DNA of 64,000 nucleotides from Ornithodoros turicata (Eukaryota > Arthropoda > Arachnida > Ixodida > Argasidae), in NCBI RefSeq assembly GCF_037126465.1, contig NC_088202.1:87276160-87340159 (forward strand). Direction: 5' to 3'. This document shows positions 22,541-33,900 of this stretch, piece after piece. Positions within the stretch are counted from its first letter, which is position 1, and every line of letters starts with the position of its first letter. The position numbers and the translations under genes were made by a program. The notes below the pieces were generated by a model. That model was not told the origin of the DNA. It did not search any database and saw nothing but the letters and a program-made list of their open reading frames with translations.

Positions 22541-23888
22541 TGTGGTTTGATGATACTGTAATTACGCTATAGAAGTGCAGATGCACTTGTAAGCCTGAAG
22601 AAGACAAATTCTATAATGTGCTTCACAGATGATGACGCACACATATGCCTGAACAGTGCTCGAAATGACAGGACAACTGTCGAGCCTCAGGGTCGTCCTT
22701 GGTCCGCTTAGATTATAGAGACTACTCAGCACAAGAAAAAGTACTCGAGGCTGGTTTGCACATCACCAAGTGCCTACAATGCGTGCACCGGTGCAGTTTC
22801 TGAAGTTATCCGAGCTCACCAATATTCTGATTCTCGTTCTATTGATATTGTTGGCGTTGGACACACCGCATTGGTCACCTTCACCTTCGCTGATGTTGTT
22901 AAATTTGCTCATGACGATATCTGTGGAACTGTAATTGCCTCTTTCTTATCTTTCGTTATGTCTCATTTACGTATATTTCTTTTGCCCTCTATAGTCTGGA
23001 TTTCTTTATCAAGGATTTCGCAAGATTTGCTGTTCAACTAGTGTGCTTTTCGTCCCAGTTTTTATATTCAGTAGTAGTCAGTATTGTGAGTAGCCATACC
23101 CAACTTTGCTGAAGCTATCATATCCGGCTGATATCAAGCAGAGCTACCCCTCCCCGGGATACGAGGACAGGTAACAGAATACGAGGTATCGGCCTGTAAC
23201 TACAACAACAAGAAACGAATGAATAGGGATTATGAGATTGGGTGGTTCCCTGCAGACCTGCGGTTCCCCACAAAAAAAAAAAATAATAATAATAAAGATA
23301 AGATTTCTGTACACATCTTCCTCTTTTTACGTGCTACTCTTAGAAAAATTAAAATAAATAAATATAAAAAGTTCACGTACGAGTATGTACGTATTCTTGC
23401 ATGCCACACGAGCTTACAGAAAATGCTTCATATTAACTAGTTGAACCTCTTAAAATAGTTCATCGGCATCATCGGCTTTGCATTTTGAAGTGAGAGCAAT
23501 GCGTTCGTTCAGTTGCGGGGGGGAGTCATTGTGGTTTTAAACAGGGCATCGGCAACAGCAGCTCTAATCAAAATGCTATCTTGCTGTTCCCGGAACCCAT
23601 AGCTACCACCACTTCGAGCCAATGTTATAAACAAATTTGCGGGCGTTAGACACGTCAACCTCAAATGACCAGATGTCTTCCGCGCTGTATGATGGGATGT
23701 GTGGGGATGTCAACTTTTTCTTTTTTCAAATTGACGTTGATTATAAAATTATTTGCCAAACCTGTAACGGAGCTATGCAGAAAGGAACACAAGGTGAAAA
23801 ATACTGCGTCTCTTTGCCGAAAGTGGAGACTATTCAGGTGCGACAGTACAAATGCCTGCGTGACGAACGCTGAGACCTCATGTTACCA
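22541..23888. other. Unassigned DNA with an open stretch
   Basis: From about 22,741 an open frame of roughly 100 codons without a start (containing SIDIVGVGHTALVTF) has some resemblance to the C-terminal part of retroelement ORF1 proteins. The match is weak. The rest holds A/T-rich simple sequence (23,272-23,296) and no recognisable gene. Confidence 0.25.
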
Positions 23889-24205
23889 GCTCCGGTGGCG
23901 CAGCGGTAACGCGTGCGCTTGGAGACTGGGAGGTCCGCGGTTCGAATCCGCGGGCCGGCTGTGCCGTCTGGGGTTTTTCCTGGGTTTCCCTCAGATGTGT
24001 AATAGGCGTATGCCGGCACAGTTCCCCTGAAGTCGGCCCATGGACGCAGCTATCCTCCCCCCGAGCGGATTCCGCTCGGTCTTCCACTTCACCCTTTCCC
24101 CTCCTCCTCTCCACCACCTTTCCCTTCCCGAGAAACATGCCGCCTAATCAGGCAGGCAGACCTCTCGGGTTCCTCCCAACGACACTCCTCCTCCTCCTCC
24201 TCCTC
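23889..24205 (+). mobile_element. tRNA-derived SINE, full length (Ruka-like)
   Basis: The head is tRNA-like, with an A box TGGCGCAGCGG (23,896-23,906) and a B box GGTTCGAATCC (23,939-23,949), the internal RNA polymerase III promoter. It is followed by a SINE body (GTGCCGTCTGGGGTTTTTCC, ATGCCGGCACAGTTCC, GAGCGGATTCCGCTCG) and a (CTC)n tail. The length is about 317 bp. The presence of a body and a second copy at 27,032-27,346 argues against a true tRNA gene. Resemblance to the tick Ruka family is from memory. Confidence 0.85.
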
Positions 24206-25343
24206 GATACCTCATGTTTCCCACGTGTGTGCGTTGCGACTGTCGTCGTTCCTTGTTTTCTCAAGAAGCTTGTCATCGGCATCACCTGTATAGCGCGAGC
24301 TTGCCAGAGGGCAGGGGAGGCAAGGAGCGCAAAGAACCTGTAGATTTTTGTGCAAATGTGTCGCCTGTTGAACTTCGAAAAATTGATTCCAGTTTCTGAT
24401 TTCGCGTAGATCTGTGCGTTGATATCTACGCTCCTTATCTGTGTCCCTTACCTGTTTTGTTGACGGTTTCCCTTCTAGAGAGAACTGTGGGCGGGGTTTG
24501 TTGGTTTAAAAGAGGCGCTCGGTTTCCGAGCGGGTGGGAGATTGTTCCGTTCAAGGCTGGGGCTGCCTTTTGGTGTTCACCGGGCGGTTGGGTGCGGATA
24601 CCTGGCTTCCGTTGAAAGGTATGAGAATAAACTGAGTCTGGCCGACTTGGTCTGTGCGGTGCATTTGGTACTCCGGTAGCGAGCGGGTGGTGCGGCCCTG
24701 GGAGTGGAAATTGCCGGCCCTGGGCGGGCCGTGAGGCGATTCCCACAAGTTAAAAACAAAAGCCCCTCAAGATATTTTACAGTCGCAAAATAGAGGCATT
24801 GCACTATATCTTGATGCTATGTTGGGAAAGATTGAGCGTCCGACCTCATGCCATCGTCATTCATGTATAGTTGCTGTTGTTGTTGAGCGTCCGGCTGCCT
24901 AAGCTTTTTCTTTCTGGGATGATGATGCGGTGGGTCATTCACCGCCGTGATGGCGGTACACTGCCCCATTGCTCTTGTGGAAGGGACGAGAAAGGGATGA
25001 TGATGGAAAGGTGTCCGCATTTAACTAACTATAGATAGAGCTTGTCGCGTTGGCAAGTAACCATATGCTAGCTTTCTTCCTCATTTCGTTTTGGGGAAAG
25101 TGGATAATATCTGTAGGAACGCCACTCACCATCAGCTTAGTTTCTCTGCACATTGGTATCAAATCGCATAACAAAACCTATAGGAAAAGAGCACTATCTT
25201 CTGCCACCTCCATTTTCTTTTGGTCCGGGCAAGCTCTGTTCGCCCAAGAAGGACACTTTCGAAAGGAGATGAAGGCTGACAGACGGCAGTTTGGAATGTA
25301 GTTCCTACTACAAGCCAATAGAGCTCTAATAATACTAATAACG

Positions 25344-25392
<49 letters not shown>

Positions 25393-27031
25393 CCTTATTT
25401 AGGTGCCCAGGAACAGCACAAAACCTTGATGTTGACGCACGTTCAAAAAACATGAGGTTACAAAAACGGTATCGGGGAGCCGATCACAGCCAACGTGAAA
25501 GAGCATAGCTATCAAATCTACACGAGACATAGCGCCGAGAATGCATACATGGGGATACATACATATATATATATATTGGGGATATATATATATAGCAGAG
25601 AGTTTCATCATTTGTGTGAATAGTTCAGCACATGTGTTAGACAGGACATGTCACAGGCAAAACTTGAAGGAGTGAATACCGATCTCAAAGATGTCGACAA
25701 AAGGATTTATGGCGTGACAAGAACAATAATAATATCTTGATTACAATCTGCTCTGACTGTGTATACTATCACATTTTAGATAGTTTTATAGTATATCGGA
25801 CATGCTTGGAAGGCCATAATCTAGGGGAATGCACACACCAGTAAGTCAAGAAACCCAACACTGGACCCTGAAATTTGAAAGCAAGCATCGCCGTTTTATA
25901 CTGAATTTACCCGACGAACTCCTCCCTCCCGCCCTTTTGTAAAACGCATTAGCAAGTGATAACACGGTGAAACAAAATCTTACATCTCCTACGCTTCGAC
26001 ACACTTACTCAACAAATGTGGTGCGAATATTCGGGGGTAAGACTTACGAAAAAAAAAGAGAGATTAAACTATACTGCAAGCAGTCGGGTGTATGACGCAG
26101 ATAACCAAGCGTTAAACGAGCTCCCTGAAAATCGAAGCAGACGACGATCAATTTCCGCGTAATATTTCACGAATCCGTTGACCTTCAACATTATTAATGA
26201 CCTGCCTCGCCTTCGCGAATGGTGCGAAAGTGAAAGCTCTATTTGGGAAGCAGGAAACTTCATCTATTTCAGTTCAGTTCAGCCTATTGCATGTGAGTGA
26301 AGGACGCATTTCTGAGGAGCAATCACCCATCATAAACGAGAACGGGACGATTCACTTGGCGTGGCACTGCAATCTGAGGACACGAAATTATTTAAGGATT
26401 AGTGCGTGGGCAGCGTTTGATCTCAAGTTAAGCCTTAAATTGCTCCCAATCTTCGAAGAAACGTTACTTGTCTGCATCTTGTAAGGTCTTCTAGGGTGTC
26501 TTTCCAGTCTCCATTATAGGCTACTGATTTCTGTCGTGGGCATCTAGCCGTGCCGTCATAGACCTGACTCACAATTTCAGCGTCACTCTTTCGTTTCGTC
26601 CTATATATATTTGTGTGATGTTTATGGTTTTCATGCATGCAAGAACACCGATTTTTGTTCTTGTGCCTAACAAACGCGGTGCGATTGCCCCACAGCAAAA
26701 GTCGTTGACGACAGGATATCAGACTGATACTTTACCGACGAGGACGAAAGAAAGAGAGGCTGTCTGCTACTACTGGTGGTGGTGGTGACGACACCGTCTT
26801 GTACTTTTGATATTGACGAGTGATGTGATAACGTTGTAAAGAATCTGGCGGGGGGAAATATCAGCGTCGGACTCCAGAAGAATCCGCTGCGAGCTCCCGT
26901 GGTGCCCGATTTTGTGCTATGTACACAGAGAGAGAGAGAGAGAGAAAACAAATATAATAAACACGATAGTAACGATGGGCTTGCCGCTGAGGTGATGATA
27001 ACGGTTTTAACACTACGTACACGCTGCGCGA
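24206..27031. other. Unassigned DNA with simple repeats
   Basis: No gene was recognised. A stretch at about 24,440-24,740 has some features of a solo LTR (a TTTAAAAG box, an AATAAA at about 24,628, and a TG...CA-like frame), but no direct repeat confirms it. Other simple tracts are (TA)n at 25,345-25,390 and 25,562-25,592 and (GA)n at 26,928-26,944. Confidence 0.3.
25345..25390. repeat. (TA)n microsatellite
   Basis: An uninterrupted run of about 23 TA dinucleotides. Confidence 0.95.
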
Positions 27032-27346
27032 CGAGGAGGAGGAGGAGGAGTGTCGTTGGGAGGAACCCGAGAGGTCTGCCTGCCTGATTAGGCGGCATGT
27101 TTCTCGGGAGGGGAAAGGTGGTGGAGAGGGGGAGAGGAAAGGGTGAAGTGGAAGACCGAGCGGAATCCGCTCGGGGGGAGGATAGCTGCGTCCATGGGCC
27201 GACTTCAGGGGAACTGTGCCGGCATACGCCTATTACACATCTGAGGGAAACCCAGGAAAAACCCCAGACGGCACAGCCGGCCCGCGGATTCGAACCGCGG
27301 ACCTCCCAGTCTCCAAGCGCACGCGTTACCGCTGCGCCACCGGAGC
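27032..27346 (-). mobile_element. tRNA-derived SINE, full length, opposite orientation
   Basis: Near-identical to 23,889-24,205 but inverted. The B box reads GGATTCGAACC on the plus strand (27,286-27,296), and the (GAG)n tail lies at the left. Its tRNA-like head abuts a pogo/Tc1-like element that starts a few bases to the right. Confidence 0.85.
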
Positions 27347-27364
27347 TACCGCAATTACCGACTA

Positions 27365-28953
27365 CCGCAATTCCACGAGCGTTAGCCGCACCACGGATAA
27401 GCCGCGGAGCAGCTATTCCCCCCCACCCCTTGTAACATCATTTCCGATACATAAGCCGCACCTACACATAAGCTGTGGCTAGTATACCGGAGATATATGA
27501 TCCTAAACAGAATGAGCACGTCCACGCGGATCACAGATGACATTAATTATATAAACTAATTGTAATAAATTAATTGTACAGTCGACCCCCGTTTATCCGG
27601 ACTTCATTTATCCGGATCCCGCGGTATCCGGACAAAAGGTACGGGAACGGATTTTCCTCCATGTATTTTGTTCCCGTTTATCCGGACTTCAGCTTCCGGA
27701 CTCGGACAAGAATTCCAGGGAACGAAAGTCGAAAATTCTTGTAATCCAGCTTCAGATATCCGGACTACCGTGAGTAATAGGAGACGCTGACGCCGCTTCG
27801 TCACCCTTTTCGCCGTGTTGGGGTTATTCCCGCCACACGTCAAGGACCTACATTCCTCCGTAGGGGAGACAACCGTGCACGATGACCCCCTTTTCTATTT
27901 GTGTGCGTTGGGTCACGTTGACCAGTCGAGTCATTTGGAAATATCTCGAGCACTGTGCGATTCTAGAGGGGAAATCTCCAACCCGAGGGCCTGCTGCTTA
28001 CGGCCCGTTGGCCGATGAAGACATTCCCTAGCTGAGCTGCGATCCCTGATGCAGAGGCTCACTGCGACTGCCGTAGATGATGCTGCGGTTTCTGACTACG
28101 TTGACGATGATAAGGATGATGACGCGTGTGCAGCTATGACTGATGACTGTGTGATTGCTGCTGTTAACTCCGATGATGTGCAGCAAGACGGTGCCGATGA
28201 CGCCAGTGAGAAACAAGACTCCGACATTGACACTTTGCGTCCGCACTGACATTCTTCGAGCAGCGCAATAGCGTGGCTCAACTCTATGCAATTAGTAAAA
28301 GTTTGCAGGAATCGAGTGCCTACACTACTATGTAACAGCTGTCATTGACGAGATCTCTGTGTTTTAATTAAACCTTGCTCTGTAGGACGTTTCTATTCGG
28401 TCGTTCCATTTATCCGGATGCCCCGGTATCTGGACGATTTCGCCGGGAACGGCACCGTCCGGATAAACGGGGGTCGACTGCATAAACTATAGTTTCCAGT
28501 AGGCACTCTACGCATGCCTATACGCGGTACTGTCGTCGCACTCGGCTGCTCTGAAAAAGACAGGCTTGCATCATCGTCGCCTCCGGACAGAGAATCATTT
28601 AGACACTTATTAAATGCGCCTTATATCACTTCACTGGAAACCTTTTTCTACTGAGATTGTACCCAGTGGCAAATCTGAGCGTGTTCCGAAGTGTGGAGTG
28701 ATGGCATAAGGACTAACAGGTTCTTAAAAAGAAGCACTCACTCTATACGGGACGACGAAAAAGGGTAACGAAATGATGCAGTTGCCCTCAGAGGAGCATG
28801 GGTCGCGTACGAAAGGGTTGTTTTGCGCCAGCTATTGGGGAAAGACATTTCCGCCAAAAACATTTTGTCAGATAATCTCCGTTGTACAAGCCGCAGAGTA
28901 GGATAAAAAACTTTTTGACAGATAAGCCGCGGGTTATACGCGTGAAATTACGG
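27365..28953. mobile_element. Tc1/mariner-pogo-like element, outer member of a nested pair
   Basis: The termini CCGCAATTCCACG and, complemented, CCGTAATTTCACG are inverted, each flanked by TA (27,363-27,364 and 28,954-28,955), the duplication expected for this superfamily. Subterminal words GATAAGCCGCGG occur in inverted orientation at both ends. No transposase remains. The element at 27,579-28,480 lies inside it. Confidence 0.65.
27579..28480 (+). mobile_element. Tigger/pogo-like element, internally deleted
   Basis: Perfect terminal inverted repeats begin CAGTCGACCCCCGTTTATCC. The left flank is TA; the right flank is CATA, so one point change is needed for a TA duplication. Internally, a plus-strand frame around 28,049-28,249 has an acidic stretch (YVDDDKDDD, then DSDIDTL) like the C-terminal tail of pogo/Tigger transposases. 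At 902 bp the catalytic domain is missing. Confidence 0.8.
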
Positions 28954-28955
28954 TA

Positions 28956-29949
28956 CTCATCCTGTCGTTGTTTATGGGATGTCACAAAGTCCCGATTACT
29001 CGACTCTTTGTAAACATTTTCTGTCCATTATGCTAGCGATGCCCATTAAATGGGATACTTTTGCTGCGTTTCACCGCAACTTTGATAATATGGCTGCTGC
29101 CTCGCCGAAACCATAAATCAGCAAAGGTAATCTCTTAATATGCTTTAATGAGTGTTATGCCTGCAGTCTTCTGATCAGATGTCAGATGTCTTATCCCATA
29201 TTTTCCCATATGTTTATTTGTTTTCTAATTCTAAGTATTATGCCTCGCCTTCCGCTGCGGTACAGTATACTACGAAACAACTGCCAGAGAAAATGCCTTG
29301 TCGCGCGCAAATTAGTAAGGCTGACAGAAACGCTGAAGCATCATCATCTGTCTGCATAAAGTGCATATGCATCCGCAGTGAAGTGACAGCAAGGACCATA
29401 AGGGTCTTCAAAAGGTTAGAAAAATCGTTCGTTTTTCTTTTTTTCGGTTCTGTTCCGTTCCAATGTGGAGGTCATTTCATGTGTCTGTAACACGAGGTAG
29501 CCTGACCTGGATGACGCGTCCGCGGATCCCTCAAGTAGCCACTCCTGTCTTTCAACCCGTAGTGCCTTTTTGAAAAAGAATCCTGTTTTTCTTCCCAGCT
29601 GCCGCACTTAAATGAACTGGCCAAACATATACCGACATTTGTTGCGCGTGTAAAACGTGGTGAACTGATGGACGAGTACCGTGTTGCTTAGATCGAAAGT
29701 GGCAGGGGAGGATCCAGACCCTCGGTTTCGGGGGGAGGGCTTCTTTGTCGGAACGTGTAGTGGGGGAGGGAGAGAGGGAAATACAATGTATAATCTGATG
29801 TTTTTTCTCCCACCCCCACCCCTGGATCCGCCACTGGCAAGTGGTTTCACTAACCACATAGTGCCGTCTTGGCCACCTCATCGACGACAAAGAGCCACTC
29901 ATCGCTGCGAATGTCCTTCCACGTTTCAACCTTTCGTAGTTGGGTGACA
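28956..29949. other. Unassigned DNA
   Basis: No gene was recognised apart from the short MITE-like structure at 29,697-29,838, listed separately. Confidence 0.4.
29697..29838. mobile_element. Short MITE-like element with GGATCC ends
   Basis: GGGGAGGATCCAGACCC on the left and CCCCTGGATCCGCCACTGG on the right are imperfect inverted repeats like those at 22,076-22,197. The interior is purine-rich and then pyrimidine-rich. Confidence 0.45.
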
Positions 29950-30692
29950 CTAGAGTCACTAAATAGGGAGCAGGGTAGCGACACTGATGGCGATTTCGAG
30001 TGATGCATTTGGGGCACTTTTTTCTGCCGCGTGTTCGGGTGATGCACTACGGAGCAGTTCGCTCGCCCCAAGAGTAGTTTTTTGGCTCTTGCTGCGAGAG
30101 ACCGAGCCAAAACCGCCCTCAACTCTCTTCTTCAACTCTCGACGGCGAGCATGCGCATATATGCGCCTCGCGAGTGTCGTCTGCTACGTAATGCTCCTGT
30201 GGCTGTCTGCCTGTCATCTGTTTCTTTGTTGCGTTCAACATTGACGGCATGGATCTTTACGCACGGCGCTTTACGCACGCTTTACGCACGGCGCTTTACG
30301 AAAGTAGTAGCGATGGAAGTTCAATTGACAGCGATATTGCGAATGACAAAGAGGATGATGTGACCTGCGTAGCGAGCGCAGCGACCCTCGTCGAAGAGCG
30401 TCCGACAAATTCGGGTGATGATTGCCCCAGAGCGACTCCCGTAGAGCGTGCACTGGACCTGGGCGCTCTCACTCGGATTACCAGAACGCATCATCCGAAA
30501 TCGCCATGAGCCACGCCCTGCGAGCGCGCCCGCCATCTTGTGTCCGGCGCGGCTGCGTCGCCTAGCGGTGGGACGCCACCACGGAGGAGAAGTAAGGAGA
30601 CCGAACTCTGCCACGCCGCCGTTGAAAAAGTGTTGTCCGGATTCCTCGGGTCTAATTGTGGCCACGGCGCGGCGCTCGCGCTCCGTCAGGTA

Positions 30693-30723
30693 CAGAGCCG
30701 TATATAGGGAGAGTTTGGCCATT
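30693..30723 (+). promoter_or_regulatory. P-element terminal repeat with TATA-like box
   Basis: The repeat includes GTATATAGGG about 260 bp upstream of the predicted start codon. The TATATA core is a plausible core promoter for the transposase gene, an inference from sequence only. The same box is present in the right terminal repeat, where it points inward against the gene. Confidence 0.4.
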
Positions 30724-30965
30724 CTTTGATCTTCCGCCGCCTGCGAGGCGGGGCCTGTTTGTGACGTTATCTTCGCCGTTGCTCCGCCCTACAAGCCCGA
30801 ATCCACATGAAATCCACACAGGATGCGCTTCTAAGCCAGCCCGAGTCACTTGCGCAGCTGACCGTCGCCATTTTGATGTTTCTTGCCAACTGATCAACAA
30901 GTGCTTTTTGACAGTCGGCGGTAATCGATCGGATTCGACGCTCTCGGCGTCCGGCCCGCTGCGCG

Positions 30966-33900
30966 ATGGGGTTCTGTGTCGCACCGCGCTGCAGAAACTC
31001 AAGTTCAAAAGGGTTTCGGGTGTTTCGCTTCCCCGTTGATCCAAAAAGAAGAAAAGTTTGGCTGGACAACATGAAACGTGGCGGTGGCTGGAAGCCCACG
31101 CCGTACAGCCAGCTTTGCGAGGTGAGAGAAATCTTTTGAAGTCTTTTGCTCCTGATACATTGTACGTTATTTTTATTTTTTCCTGACATAATCAGGCTCA
31201 CTTTGAAGAGAGCGAATACGAGACAAATCGCGCCGATCGGAGACGATTGCTGAAGCCAACAGCAGTGCCCACAAAGTTCGACTGCAGCGAAACTGAACGA
31301 CAAGGACGACGTCAAAAGGTATTTCAAGTGCTCAGCTGTAACAAACATTAGTTGCGTTGCTTGATTTTTCCAATCACCTATTATACCAACTTATCTGCTT
31401 TTTGATTCCGAAGCGATCCAACCAAGAAAACGAGGACCCGACTTCTAGAGCTGGATCTGAAGTTCGTGTGAGTGATGCGTTCTTGATTTTGGGGTTGGAG
31501 TTGGATACATGAAAAAGAAATATGAAGCTTTGCGGAAACGTTGGCCACAGCTGAGTTGCACAATGTATAAGACAAGAAAACTTAGCAAAAGAAACATATA
31601 CATATAGGAGTAGTGCACATGTAAACAGGAAAATCGTGCAAATACTCTTGGATTTCCCTAATAGTCCCCCGAGTTCCCTCACATGCTGTCACCAGCTGGC
31701 GTGCAAGGAGTCAGAGCACCAAGACCAGCCACAAGTTTCTTCTCGGATGCAACAAATAGGGTGGGCTTTGTTCCAAGTGCTGACTATAATGCTGCACAGG
31801 TACTTCTGTCCATGCAGTTTTCATTACAGGGAGAAGCAGAGGGGCCTGCCATCGACAGTGCTGTATTGTCACCCCAGCCTCTGGTCGCAGACTCTGTCCT
31901 TGCGGCTGCTACATCAAGGTTCCGAGAGGTAAGAAACATGCATTCAATTGGGCTCGGGTGTTGACAGAAGACAACAGGGACGAGAACTTGAACTTGCTAT
32001 GTCATACCAGAATCGAAACAATTTGCTTTACTTGACACTTTTTCTTTCCTTTGTTTTACTCTGTATTACCAACTGAGTTATTTCTTTTCAAAAATCAGGT
32101 GTCGCCAGAGCCACGAGATGGTGCCTGCAACGAGGAAACGTGTAGCCCTGTAGCAGAGCAACATATGGTAAATATAGTATTGACATTTATTTTTCAGTAA
32201 TTTTACTGTGGGCATGCAGCTCTGTGTGCAACTGCAACTGTACAGTGCTCTGTGGTAGTGTAAACCTGACTTATTTTCAGCCACAGCCTGCACAGGAGAC
32301 AAGCCCCTTTTGTCATGCACACCATGACAGTTGCCTCGATGACATTGCCCGGGTAAGGTTATTTGCAGGTGAAAAATTTCTGTAATTCCAAATGGTTTAC
32401 GAAACAACTTCCACATTGAGCCATTTATGTTCAAAGTGGTTCGAAATAGAGACGGTTTCATAAACCATTTGTAACTGTGACATTTTTCACCTTGAATCTA
32501 AAAAATATTGCGCATTTATTACACTTTTACATTGTGTGTTTACGTTACATCAATAGTCAATAAATGATAAAAGCGTTAAAAACCCTGTCCAGGGGAACAT
32601 AACGAGGCAACACAATGCTAAACTGCAAAACAACATAATTGATAATCTAACAAGATTACACCTTTACGATTAACCTTTACATATATTGTTTTTGTTTTGT
32701 AGTTCCCATTTCACTTCACACACATTTCATCGTGAAAAAATTTGGAACCCGAGAAAGGGACAGAGGAGGGACGACACGACACGTTCGTCCCTCCTCTGTC
32801 CCTTTCTCGGGTTCGAAATTTTTTCACCATGTACCAGCTGGCCTGCACCCTTGCCCTTTTGCCATTACATTTCATCGTTTTACAGTTTTATACTGTCTTT
32901 CTTTGTGTTCCCCTGCACTGAGCTTTTAACGCTTTTATCATAGACAACAAAACAGCCTGGTTCCTTACTCTTCTTATAATAATGTACCACCTGGTCGATT
33001 TTCAAAATCAGGTGTCACCAGAGCCACGACATGGGGCCTACAACCAGGAAACTTGTGCCCCTGTTGCAGAGCATGATATGGTAAATATAGCTTTGCCATT
33101 TATCTTTTCTTTAATTCTACTGTCTGCAGCTATACGGTCTTGTGTGGTAATGTAAACCTTCCTTAATTGCAGCCGCAGCCTGCACAGGAGACAGGCCCCT
33201 TTTGTCATGCACACCATGATAGTTGCCTGGATGACATTGCCGGGGTAAGTTTATTCGCAGGTGAAAAATTTCTGTAATTCCAAATGGTTTACGAAACTTC
33301 CACATTGAGCCATTTATGTTCAAAGTGGTTCAAAATAGAAATTGTTTCATAAACCATTTGTAACTGTGACATTTTTCATCTCAAATCTCAGAAATATTAT
33401 GCATTTATAACACTTTTACATCGTGTGTTTACGTTACATCAATAGTCAATAAATGATAACAGCGTTAAAAACCAAGTGCAGGGGAACATAAATGTGCCGC
33501 CTGATCTATTTTCAAAATCAGGTGTCACCAGAGCCACGAGATGGGGCCTGCAATCAGGAGATTTGTTGCCCGGTTGCACAGCATGATACGGTAATTATAG
33601 CTTTGGCGTTTATTTTTTCTTTAATTTTACTGTCTGTAACTATACGGCTCTCTCGGGATAATATAAACCTTGCTTATTTTCAGCCACAGCCTGCACTTGA
33701 GACAAGCCTCGTTTGTCATGTGGACCATGACAACAGTCTAGAAAACATTGCTGATGTAAGTTTATTAGGTTGTAAAAATACAGCATGTTATATGCCGGTG
33801 TATATGTGTGTCTTGTGTTCTATTTGTTAATCTTTGATGATGATCTTTAAACTAGAATGTTGACACACTGGACACTTCCCTTGAGCTGAGTGTGTGTTCT

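Noticed and set aside
23889..23960. tRNA gene
   Set aside because: A and B boxes are intact, but the sequence continues into a SINE body, and a full second copy exists at 27,032-27,346.
24440..24740. Solo LTR
   Set aside because: It has a TTTAAAAG box and AATAAA, but no matching direct repeat outside, no second LTR and no primer-binding site could be shown.
30249..30729. Host gene exon or promoter next to the P element
   Set aside because: The sequence reappears in inverted form at 45,330-45,480 as the other arm of the host element, so it is repeat-derived.
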